Shown here: one piece after another, positions 1 to 5,558 of the stretch | Layout: each line of letters opens with the position of its first letter | Position numbering within the stretch: the stretch's first letter is position 1 | Assembly (NCBI GenBank): GCA_025464915.1 | Contig: JAODNF010000282.1 | Location: 1 to 6,713, forward strand | DNA length: 6,713 bases | Source of the DNA: Frankiales bacterium | GTDB lineage: Bacteria; Actinomycetota; Actinomycetes; Mycobacteriales; SCTD01 | Direction: 5' to 3' | Notes under the pieces: generated by a model | Told to the model about the DNA's origin: nothing | Seen by the model: the letters and a program-made list of their open reading frames with translations, nothing else | The model's database searches: none | Position numbers and translations under genes: made by a program

Positions 1-240
1 GCCGTGCAGCCCGGTGGCTGCAGCGGCCTGCGCTACCAGCTGTTCTTCGACGAGCGCTCGCTCGACGGCGACGTCGTCCAGGAGTTCGGCTCCGGCGTCA
101 AGGTCGTCACCGACCGGATGAGCGTCCCCTACCTCTCGGGCGCCACGATCGACTTCGTCGACACCATCGAGAAGCAGGGCTTCACGATCGACAACCCGAA
201 CGCCGGCGGCTCCTGCGCCTGCGGCGAGTCCTTCCACTAA
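1..240 (+). CDS. erpA: Iron-sulfur cluster insertion protein, ErpA/HesB/IscA family (3' part, start outside window)
   Basis: This is the C-terminal 79 residues of an A-type Fe-S carrier; the reading frame is open to the left edge, so the gene is truncated by the window and not broken. The family's three conserved cysteines are all visible: Cys7 in GGCSG, and Cys72 and Cys74 in the C-terminal CACGESF motif, which together bind a [2Fe-2S] or [4Fe-4S] cluster that is handed to apoproteins in the cytoplasm. Full-length members are about 105-120 residues, so roughly the first third is missing. It ends with TAA just before a strong hairpin. A cysteine desulfurase/TusA pair lies further right in the window, which fits a sulfur/Fe-S neighbourhood. 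ErpA, IscA and HesB cannot be told apart with certainty here; ErpA is the usual name for the actinobacterial orthologue. Confidence 0.93.
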   Translation, partial: AVQPGGCSGLRYQLFFDERSLDGDVVQEFGSGVKVVTDRMSVPYLSGATIDFVDTIEKQGFTIDNPNAGGSCACGESFH

Positions 241-253
241 CCAGCACCTCGAC

Positions 254-282
254 AGGCGCCGCTCCTCTCGGGGGCGGCGCCT
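254..282. terminator. Hairpin between convergent genes (likely bidirectional terminator)
   Basis: A perfect 9-bp inverted repeat, AGGCGCCGC (254-262) and GCGGCGCCT (274-282), can extend inward by a G-U and two G-C pairs to leave a 5-nt loop. It sits 13 bp after the erpA stop and 3 bp before the stop codon of the opposing gene. It therefore lies in the right place to end transcription from both sides. There is no long T-tract, as is common for actinobacterial terminators. The structure is directly visible; the terminator role is inferred. Confidence 0.75.
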
Positions 283-285
283 TCG

Positions 286-1707
286 TCATGCCAGGGGGAC
301 GGCCTTGCCGGTGCTCGCGTCGATGACGGTCCGGTCGCCCAGCGGCGCCTGCAGGTCGAGGGTGACGTCCTTCGGGCGCGAGTCCGTGGTGCACGCGACG
401 CCCTGCGCCTGAGGATCGGCCTCGAGGTCGACGTACACGGTCTTGTCGTCCTCCTTGGCCTGGGCCGTCAGGTTCTGGTGACCGCAGCCGCCGTCCTCGT
501 ACGTCACCACCAGGGCCTTGGACGTGGCGCCCGCACGCGCGGCCTGCACGGCCACCTGCTCGCGCGCCGCGGAAGCAGGTGCCACGTCGGTGCCGTTCGT
601 GGCGGGGGGATCGACGGGCTTGTCGCCCCCGCCGCGGTACTGCTTCTCGATCGCGACGGCGCTGACGAACCCGTGCTGGGTCGCGAACAGCCACGACGGT
701 ACGAGGACGGCGCCTCCGTCCGTCGTGTACTGCAGCGAGAGGCCGAGCTCGGCACCGGTGATGTGCGTCTTCGCCGGCTCGACGCAGCCGCTGCTGCCAT
801 CCGGTGGGAGCTGGCAGATGTCCGGGTGGGCCAGGGCGGGCAGCTCGTCGTAGGCGTCCTGCGCGGAGATGACCGGGTAGCTGTCGTCGGCGGCCGGGGT
901 CCCGAGGAAGCCGCTGCCGCCGTTGACCTTGCCGTCCTGACCGACGGTGACCCCGTTCGTCAGGCCGGACACCGTCCGGCCGTCCAGCTTCGCCGTCTCG
1001 ATGACGGCATCGCCGCCGTACGGCCCGGTGTGGACCGTGGCGTCGTCGGCGTCGAGCCCGAGGGCGGCGAACACCTCCCGGCTGCCCTCGCGCACCGTGC
1101 TCGCGGGGACGTCCGGCGGCGGCGTGGAGGCCGCGGGCGAGGTGACCGGCGGGGGCGCGTCCGGAGCCGGCTGGACGCTGCCCGTGGCCGGCGGCGCGAC
1201 AACCGTGCCGCTCCCGGAGCTGCCGCTGCCGGAGACCGCGCCGGGAGCCGTACCTGCGTCAGGCGGCGACGCCACCCCGCAGGTGGTCGCCCCGTCGGAG
1301 CCGATGGCGGAGTCCTTGGGGGCGCCATTGCAGGGGCTCCAGGTCCAGGCCTGACCGGGCTTGCCGGACACCTGCAGACCGCCGGCCCGCCAGCCGTCAC
1401 GCACCCGGGTGGGCGCGCTCTCGCCGAGCGCCTTGGCGAGCTTCGCGACGAGCGCCTCGCCGGCGGGACCCTTGGCCAGGGAGTAGGCCCGCTGGTCCCT
1501 CGGCCGGTCGGTCGGGAGCGTCGTGTCGAGCACGTAGTCGCTGCTCGAGCCTGAACTGCGCGCTACCGCCGTCGTGTCGGCGTTCGCGAGCTTCAGGTGG
1601 CGCGGCGCACCGGCCGACCGGCCGCCGCCCGCGAGGAGAGCGGCGCCACCGCCGATCCCGGCGACAGCGACGAACGTGACGAGAGGTGCCCAGGCCCTGG
1701 TCTTCAC
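286..1707 (-). CDS. Secreted or membrane-anchored protein of unknown function, 473 aa
   Basis: I do not recognise a named family. The protein starts with a short basic N-terminus (MKTR) and a hydrophobic Ala/Val/Gly segment at about residues 7-28, so it is a signal peptide or single N-terminal anchor with the rest outside the membrane; no lipobox cysteine is present. Residues about 147-205 form a low-complexity linker rich in Pro, Ser, Gly and Ala, followed by a domain from about 206 to 360 and a second Pro-rich break near 362-370. The only six cysteines fall in close pairs (126/143, 298/308, 408/439), which suggests three disulfides in an exported protein. The C-terminus reads PLGDRTVIDASTGKAVPL. 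The start is GTG with no Shine-Dalgarno sequence; an ECF-like promoter upstream would make the mRNA leaderless. In M. tuberculosis the corresponding slot between the ErpA-like and AdoK genes holds a membrane protein (Rv2203), also in opposite orientation, but orthology is not shown. Confidence 0.85.
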   Translation of the reverse strand: MKTRAWAPLVTFVAVAGIGGGAALLAGGGRSAGAPRHLKLANADTTAVARSSGSSSDYVLDTTLPTDRPRDQRAYSLAKGPAGEALVAKLAKALGESAPTRVRDGWRAGGLQVSGKPGQAWTWSPCNGAPKDSAIGSDGATTCGVASPPDAGTAPGAVSGSGSSGSGTVVAPPATGSVQPAPDAPPPVTSPAASTPPPDVPASTVREGSREVFAALGLDADDATVHTGPYGGDAVIETAKLDGRTVSGLTNGVTVGQDGKVNGGSGFLGTPAADDSYPVISAQDAYDELPALAHPDICQLPPDGSSGCVEPAKTHITGAELGLSLQYTTDGGAVLVPSWLFATQHGFVSAVAIEKQYRGGGDKPVDPPATNGTDVAPASAAREQVAVQAARAGATSKALVVTYEDGGCGHQNLTAQAKEDDKTVYVDLEADPQAQGVACTTDSRPKDVTLDLQAPLGDRTVIDASTGKAVPLA

Positions 1708-1715
1708 GGTGGTGT

Positions 1716-1741
1716 GACGCAGCCCACCACGGCCGGGTTCC
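1716..1741 (-). promoter_or_regulatory. Candidate ECF-sigma-type promoter for the 473-aa secreted protein
   Basis: Read on the minus strand, GGAAC (1741-1737) is followed after exactly 17 nt by CGTC (1719-1716), with the GTG start 8 nt further on. GGAAC-N16/17-CGT is the general form of promoters used by extracytoplasmic-function sigma factors such as SigE. The spacing would place the transcription start at or next to the GTG, in keeping with the absence of a ribosome binding site. These motifs are short and GC-rich, so a chance match is possible. Confidence 0.3.
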
Positions 1742-1752
1742 CCGCGAACGCG

Positions 1753-1788
1753 CGAGAGCCCGCGCTCCTCGCGGAGGGCGGGCTCTCG
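1753..1788. terminator. Long hairpin downstream of the 79-aa gene
   Basis: CGAGAGCCCGC (1753-1763) and GCGGGCTCTCG (1778-1788) form a perfect 11-bp stem. A single mismatch separates it from an inner 4-bp stem, CTCC (1765-1768) with GGAG (1773-1776), capped by a 4-nt loop. It lies about 38 bp past the stop of the 79-aa gene and 45 bp before the start of the secreted-protein gene, both on the minus strand, so it most likely ends the former's transcript and separates two units. It lacks a T-tract. An attenuator-like or mRNA-stabilising role is the alternative. Confidence 0.65.
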
Positions 1789-1790
1789 AC

Positions 1791-1829
1791 GTACGGGTCC
1801 TACGTACGGGTCCTACGTACGGGTCCTAG
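1791..1829. repeat. Three tandem 13-bp direct repeats
   Basis: The unit GTACGGGTCCTAC occurs at 1791-1803 and 1804-1816 without change and at 1817-1829 with the last base G instead of C. The array abuts the hairpin at 1753-1788. On the minus strand each unit contains TAG, and the first-read unit supplies the stop codon of the 79-aa gene. Because 13 is not a multiple of three, the three TAGs fall in the three different minus-strand frames. Confidence 0.9.
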
Positions 1830-2065
1830 TAGTCGTCCATGCCCGCGACGGTGACGAGCAGGTCGTCGGTGATCTCGGCCGGCATGGCACCGAAGCCGAA
1901 CGGGAGGCGCTCCAGCGGCAGGCGGCTCAGCGGCACCTTGACGACCGCGGCCGTCAGGTCGATCACGGAGTTACCGAGCACGTTCGCGACCTCGCGGCAG
2001 TCGTTCACCAGGTCGATGATCGAGGTGGGCTCGTTCTCGGACGGAACGGGTGCGTGGAGGGCCAT
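1826..2065 (-). CDS. Hypothetical protein, 79 aa
   Basis: No family is recognised. It is a small, mildly acidic, probably cytoplasmic protein with no signal peptide. Residues about 15-45 (from SIIDLVND through AAVVKV) look amphipathic-helical with one cysteine (Cys23), a Leu/Pro-rich middle (PLSRLPLERLPFGFG, about 45-59) follows, and the tail is acidic (MDDY). The ATG start is supported by a well-spaced promoter that places a -10 hexamer 7 nt upstream, so the mRNA may be leaderless. The gene is divergent from the kinase gene, and its stop codon lies inside the first of three tandem repeats. That it is a real gene rests on its clean promoter, its following hairpin and a protein-like composition, not on homology. 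Confidence 0.68.
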   Translation of the reverse strand: MALHAPVPSENEPTSIIDLVNDCREVANVLGNSVIDLTAAVVKVPLSRLPLERLPFGFGAMPAEITDDLLVTVAGMDDY

Positions 2066-2072
2066 GCCTTCG

Positions 2073-2101
2073 ACGGTAGGGAGTTACCGACGGGTACCCA
2101 A
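2073..2101 (-). promoter_or_regulatory. Promoter of the 79-aa gene, probably leaderless
   Basis: On the minus strand TTGGGT (2101-2096) and TACCGT (2078-2073) are separated by 17 nt and resemble the -35 and -10 of a housekeeping-sigma promoter; the -10 fits the actinobacterial TANNNT form. Seven nucleotides separate the -10 from the ATG at 2065, which places the transcription start at the start codon. The elements overlap two dyads, CGGTA-N6-TACCG (2074-2089) and GGGTACCC (2092-2099), where a regulator could bind. Confidence 0.5.
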
Positions 2102-2149
2102 CGGCTACTGACGAGTAGTGATGTGCGCCGGGTCACGCGCATGGATCAC

Positions 2150-2155
2150 TAGGCT
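2150..2155 (+). promoter_or_regulatory. -10 element of the adenosine kinase gene, leaderless start
   Basis: TAGGCT (TANNNT form) ends 6 nt before the ATG at 2162, the distance expected if transcription starts at that ATG. No convincing -35 is seen 16-18 nt upstream and neither candidate ATG has a Shine-Dalgarno sequence. Confidence 0.4.
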
Positions 2156-2161
2156 CTGCGG

Positions 2162-3127
2162 ATGCGCCCTGACATGCGGATAGCCGTCACCGGATCGATC
2201 GCCACTGACCACCTCATGACCTTCGCCGGGCTGTTCTCCGAGCAGCTGCTCCCGGACCAGCTCGCCTCGCTGTCGGTCGTGTTCCTTGCCGACTCACTCG
2301 AGGTCCGTCGTGGCGGCACCGGCGCCAACATCGCTTTCGGCATGGGATCGCTGGGCTTCCGCCCCAGGCTCATCGGCTCCGTCGGAACTGATGCCGGCGA
2401 TTACGTGTCCTCCCTCGAGTCGGCCGGGGTGGACGTCGCGGGCGTCCGCGTCTCGCAGACGCTCGCCTCACCGCGCTTCACCGTCGTCACCGACGAGGCG
2501 CAGAACCAGATCGGCTCGTTCTACCCGGGCGCCATGGCCGAGGCCGCGGAGATCTCTCTCGACGGCGTCGACGTCGACCTCGTCCTCGTCAGCCCCAACG
2601 ACCCAGGAGCGATGCTGCGTCACACCGCCGAGTGCCGCGAGAACGGCGTGCCGTTCGCTGCCGACCCGTCGCAGACGCTGACCTTCCTCGACGGTGAGGC
2701 CATCACCTCGCTCATCACCGGGGCGAAGTACCTGTTCACCAACGAGTACGAGGCCGGGCTCGTCACCGACAAGACCGGGCTCACGGACGAGCAGATCCTC
2801 GACGTCGTCGAGGTGCGGGTGACCACCCACGGTTCGAAGGGCTCGGTCATCGCGCGCAAGGGCCATGACGACCTGCACGTCGGGATCGCCCCGGCCGAGG
2901 TCTTCGTCGACCCGACCGGGACCGGCGACGCCTTCCGTGCCGGCTTCCTCACTGCGACGGCATGGGGCCTCGGCCTAGAGCGCGCCGCCCAGGTCGGGGC
3001 TCTTCTCGCGACGCACTGCGTCGAGGCCAAGGGCCCGCAGGACTACGTGCTGACCGACTTCCTCGGCCGCTTCGAGAAGGTGTTCGGCGCCGACGCCGCG
3101 GCCGAGGTCGCACCCTTCACGAGCTGA
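2162..3127 (+). CDS. adoK: PfkB-family carbohydrate kinase, probable adenosine kinase (AdoK-like)
   Basis: Predicted cytoplasmic kinase of the ribokinase/PfkB fold that phosphorylates adenosine to AMP with ATP (purine salvage). Visible family marks are the substrate-side RRGGTGANIAFG motif (49-60), ADPSQT (167-172), the NxxE-type NEYE (194-197) and the signature DPTGTGDAFRAGF (250-262), whose Asp256 is the catalytic base and whose glycines form the anion hole. The opening AVTGSIATDHLM and FSEQLLP closely match what I remember of M. tuberculosis AdoK (Rv2202c, about 324 aa), and the 321-aa length agrees. Start: ATG 2162 has a -10 motif correctly placed for a leaderless mRNA, but relatives begin with M-x-IAVTGSI, which would put the start at ATG 2174 (317 aa). 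Its last 11 bases overlap the end of the opposing regulator gene. Substrate specificity (adenosine or a sugar) cannot be proven by sequence. Confidence 0.9.
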   Translation: MRPDMRIAVTGSIATDHLMTFAGLFSEQLLPDQLASLSVVFLADSLEVRRGGTGANIAFGMGSLGFRPRLIGSVGTDAGDYVSSLESAGVDVAGVRVSQTLASPRFTVVTDEAQNQIGSFYPGAMAEAAEISLDGVDVDLVLVSPNDPGAMLRHTAECRENGVPFAADPSQTLTFLDGEAITSLITGAKYLFTNEYEAGLVTDKTGLTDEQILDVVEVRVTTHGSKGSVIARKGHDDLHVGIAPAEVFVDPTGTGDAFRAGFLTATAWGLGLERAAQVGALLATHCVEAKGPQDYVLTDFLGRFEKVFGADAAAEVAPFTS

Positions 3128-4064
3128 GTCGGCCGGCGACCAGGGCGTTGCCGAGGTCGGTCCGCTCCCAGCGGGACGCCTTGCCGCGGCGGGTCACGTC
3201 GACGAGCCCTGCGCGCTGCAGGACGTGCAAGTGCTCGCTGACCGTGCTGTCCGCACGGATGACCCGGTAGCCGATGTCGCTTGTGCTGCCGGGTTCGTCG
3301 AGGCAGGCGAGAACCTCCGCGCGGCTCTCACCGAGCAGCCGGATCAGGGCGTCGGCGGGTGCGACCTGCCGGCTCCAGGCCTCGCCGATCCCGCGGGCCG
3401 GGTAGATGAGGGTCGGTTGGTAGCGCTCGTCGAGGATCACCAGCGGCCGCACACCGCCGAACAGGCTGGGCATGAGGACGATGCCCTCGCCCTGCAGGTC
3501 GCGGCGCTCGTTGACGGGGCCGCGGACCCGCAGTGCGTCACCGTTGAAGGTGACGGCCAGGTGCAGGTCGTGCATCAGCGCGCTGATGCCTCCACCGACT
3601 TGACGCCGTGACCGGTAGTCGACGTCGGTGGCGAGGACGCGGTGCAGGCGCGGCCAGTGCGGGGCAAGCAGCTGCTCCCAGGCAAGCCGCATCTCCTCGA
3701 CAGCGCGGGTCCGGGACCGCTGCGCGCTCTCGCGAGGGACGTCGGCCCCTGCGTCGCGCGCCCGTTGCAGCTCGTCGCGGACGACTGCCAGTGGCGTCTG
3801 CTCCACGAGGGCGAACTCGGCGTCGACGCTGCGCTCGCCCGCCTGGGGCGGGGGTGTGAGGAAGTCGGGGGTGTAGCGGCCACCGGTCTGGACCGCGGTG
3901 AGGAAGGGCGTCGGCGGTGCGGTGACGAGCTTGCGCCACGGGTACATCGCCTGCGGCATCGGTCCGACGGTCAGTGCCCGGACCGCGGCGAGGGTCTCCC
4001 AGAGCGGCGACACCGCGAACCGCAGGTGCAAGGCGTCCTTCGGCCCCAGCCGGAGCTCGATCAC
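3117..4064 (-). CDS. Transcriptional regulator with C-terminal ArsR-type winged helix (DUF5937-like N-terminal domain)
   Basis: The last ~75 residues (about 238-310) form a winged helix-turn-helix of ArsR type: ALIRLLGESRAEVLACL, then a recognition-helix region STVSEHLHVLQRAGLVDV (273-290) and the wing TRRGKASRWERT. The first ~230 residues are a separate domain like those annotated DUF5937, presumably for ligand sensing or dimerisation. The single cysteine (Cys254) means the metal-binding CxC motif of classical ArsR/SmtB sensors is absent, so a metal sensor is unlikely. The start is GTG 4064 with a weak ribosome site. It is divergent from the MFS gene across 83 bp containing a perfect palindrome, so it probably represses itself and the transporter. 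Its 3' end overlaps the kinase gene by 11 bp. The DUF name is from memory; the HTH assignment is firmer. Confidence 0.85.
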   Translation of the reverse strand: MIELRLGPKDALHLRFAVSPLWETLAAVRALTVGPMPQAMYPWRKLVTAPPTPFLTAVQTGGRYTPDFLTPPPQAGERSVDAEFALVEQTPLAVVRDELQRARDAGADVPRESAQRSRTRAVEEMRLAWEQLLAPHWPRLHRVLATDVDYRSRRQVGGGISALMHDLHLAVTFNGDALRVRGPVNERRDLQGEGIVLMPSLFGGVRPLVILDERYQPTLIYPARGIGEAWSRQVAPADALIRLLGESRAEVLACLDEPGSTSDIGYRVIRADSTVSEHLHVLQRAGLVDVTRRGKASRWERTDLGNALVAGRLSS

Positions 4065-4089
4065 TTCGGGAGTTCCCGGGAGATCCTCA

Positions 4090-4107
4090 TTTCGGCCACA
4101 GCCGAAA
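4090..4107. promoter_or_regulatory. Operator-like palindrome between regulator and MFS genes
   Basis: TTTCGGC-CACA-GCCGAAA is a perfect 7-bp inverted repeat with a 4-nt spacer in the divergent intergenic region. A minus-strand -10-like TAACGT (4112-4107) abuts it, which would place the regulator's transcription start inside the palindrome. A second dyad, GCGGATCCGC (4114-4123), lies next to it on the MFS side, and CGGGA-GT-TCCCG (4067-4078) lies near the regulator start. Arrangement and symmetry fit autoregulation by the adjacent winged-helix protein; which dyad is bound is a guess. Confidence 0.5.
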
Positions 4108-4147
4108 CGTTAGGCGGATCCGCGCCACCTTGCCGAGGCTTGTCCAC

Positions 4148-5359
4148 ATGACCACCTACCGGGACGTGCTGCGGCACAAGGAGATGCCAGCCATCTTCTC
4201 GGCGCACGCGGTCTCGCTCGTGGGCTCGGTGGCCGCCGAGATCGCCCTCTCCGTGCTGATCTACCGGCGCACCGCGTCGCCGCTGCTCGCGTCCCTGACC
4301 CTGGCGTGCGCGTTCGTGCCGCAGGCCTTCTCCGCCATCGTGCTGTCCGGCGTCGTCGACCGAGTCCCCGCCCGCAGGCTCCTCGTCGCGTGCGACCTGC
4401 TCTGCGCCCTGCTCGTGACCGGCATGACCGTGCCCGACGCGCCCGTGGCCGTGCTCCTCCTCCTCGCGGCGGGCATCGGGCTGGTGTCACCGCTGTTCGG
4501 AGGCGCCCGGTCCGCGGCTCTCGCCGACATGCTCGAGGGAGAGGTCTGGGTCCGGGCCCGCTCGATGATGCGAGTGCTGTCCCAGTCGGCCCTGCTGCTC
4601 GGCTTCGCCGTCGGCGGCCTGCTGCTGACCGCCGTCTCTCCGCGCGTCCTGCTCGCTGCCGACGCGCTGTCGTTCGTCGGCTCGGCCGTGGTGCTGCGCC
4701 TCGGCACGAGCCACCGTGCGGCGAGGGGTGGCGGCCCGAAGAGGCTCGCCCTCGGCACTGCCGGGCGGGCGCTCAGGGATCCTCGGCTGCGGCCGCTGCT
4801 GCTCATGACCTGGCTGCCGTCGGCGTGCGTCTCGTCGATCGACGCCCTGGCCACGCCGTACGCGTCCCCGGACACGACCGCCATCGGACTGCTGCTCGCC
4901 GCCGCAGCCGTCGGCAGCATCGTCAGCGAGCTGCTCGGCAGGCGGGTCAGGCACGAGCGACTGGTGGCCTCGGTCAGCGGGCTGGGGCTCCTGCTGTTCG
5001 CCTTCCACCCCGCTGTCTGGCTCGCGATCCCGATCGCGGTCGTCGCGATGCAGGGCGGGGCCATCGGCCAGCTGCTGGACGGCCGGATCCTCGCGCTGCT
5101 CGACGCCGAGGGGCGCGGGCAGGTGCTGTCGCTCCAGGGCGGCCTGCTGATGGGCATCCAGGGCGCCGGCATCGCCCTCGCCGGAGCGCTCGCGGAGGTC
5201 TGGCCGCCCTATGCGGTGCTGGCCGGCTTCGGCGTCGTCGACCTCGTGTGCGTCTGGACCCTCCTGCGCCCCGGAAGTCCCAGGGACATCCCGGCCGGAA
5301 TCGCCGGCGGGTCGGACCGGAAAGGGCCAGGGACCTCGGAGGGCGCGGTCGTCAGCTGA
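4148..5359 (+). CDS. MFS transporter, 403 aa
   Basis: Integral membrane protein of the major facilitator superfamily. Hydrophobic segments run through the sequence in a pattern consistent with about 12 helices in two halves. The loop DRVPARR (71-77) matches MFS motif A between helices 2 and 3, GRRVRHERL (264-272) is the equivalent in the second half, and a basic loop around 185-215 separates the halves. The C-terminal ~30 residues are a hydrophilic tail. ATG 4148 is chosen because MTTYRDVLRHKEMPAIF gives a typical short cytoplasmic N-terminus and a modest GAGG lies 9 nt upstream; the longer open frame to 3974 would run into the regulator gene and adds a non-membrane Arg/Pro-rich stretch. Divergence from an ArsR-type regulator suggests regulated export of a small molecule. 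The substrate is unknown. It ends inside an 8-bp palindrome shared with the TusA gene. Confidence 0.9.
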   Translation: MTTYRDVLRHKEMPAIFSAHAVSLVGSVAAEIALSVLIYRRTASPLLASLTLACAFVPQAFSAIVLSGVVDRVPARRLLVACDLLCALLVTGMTVPDAPVAVLLLLAAGIGLVSPLFGGARSAALADMLEGEVWVRARSMMRVLSQSALLLGFAVGGLLLTAVSPRVLLAADALSFVGSAVVLRLGTSHRAARGGGPKRLALGTAGRALRDPRLRPLLLMTWLPSACVSSIDALATPYASPDTTAIGLLLAAAAVGSIVSELLGRRVRHERLVASVSGLGLLLFAFHPAVWLAIPIAVVAMQGGAIGQLLDGRILALLDAEGRGQVLSLQGGLLMGIQGAGIALAGALAEVWPPYAVLAGFGVVDLVCVWTLLRPGSPRDIPAGIAGGSDRKGPGTSEGAVVS

Positions 5360-5558
5360 CGCGGCGGATGGTGAACGCGTCGCCGTCCCGGCCGAGGTAG
5401 GCCTGGCCGCGCAGCCGGCACCAGGCGCGCAGGTCGGGCTCGGCCGCGGGGTCGTCGGCGAGCACGGTCACGACGTCACCGACGGCGAGGGACGGGAAGG
5501 CCCGGGCGAGCTCGATGATCGGCAGCGGGCACTTCTGCCCGAGGCAGTCGAGGGTCAC
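5352..5558 (-). CDS. TusA/SirA-like sulfurtransferase, 68 aa
   Basis: Small cytoplasmic sulfur carrier. The hallmark motif is LDCLGQKCPLPII near the N-terminus, with Cys10 of CPLP as the persulfide-bearing cysteine; a second cysteine, Cys5, precedes it. The rest (VGDVVTVLADDPAAEPDLRAWC, then the strand AFTIRRVS) fits the two-layer alpha/beta TusA fold; the length is slightly short of the usual 75-81. The GTG start at 5558 overlaps the desulfurase stop as GTGA and has GAGG (5567-5564) 5 nt upstream, so it is translationally coupled to its sulfur donor. In many actinobacteria, as I recall, these two activities sit on one annotated polypeptide, whereas here they are separate frames. A longer open frame extends upstream but is only a shadow of the desulfurase. 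Final acceptor (tRNA thiolation, molybdenum cofactor or other) unknown. Confidence 0.88.
   Translation of the reverse strand: MTLDCLGQKCPLPIIELARAFPSLAVGDVVTVLADDPAAEPDLRAWCRLRGQAYLGRDGDAFTIRRVS

Noticed and set aside
182..694. Minus-strand 170-codon frame spanning the erpA end and the hairpin
   Set aside because: Arg-rich shadow translation that crosses a terminator and overlaps two better-supported genes.
478..1554. Long plus-strand open frame (358 codons) opposite the secreted-protein gene
   Set aside because: Arg/Gly/Ala-rich translation with no recognisable motif, typical of an antisense shadow in high-GC DNA; the minus-strand frame has a signal segment, paired cysteines and a sensible composition.
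1753..1829. CRISPR array, mobile-element end or attachment site at the hairpin plus repeats
   Set aside because: The repeats are contiguous 13-mers without spacers, no transposase or integrase is nearby and there is no tRNA gene; they are better explained as gene-end repeats and a terminator.
3974..4147. N-terminal extension of the MFS frame upstream of 4148
   Set aside because: It would overlap the regulator gene, adds Arg/Pro-rich non-membrane sequence and runs through the operator region.
4306..5400. 364-codon plus-strand frame inside the MFS gene
   Set aside because: Almost wholly Arg/Ala/Pro, no motifs; an out-of-frame shadow of a clear membrane protein.
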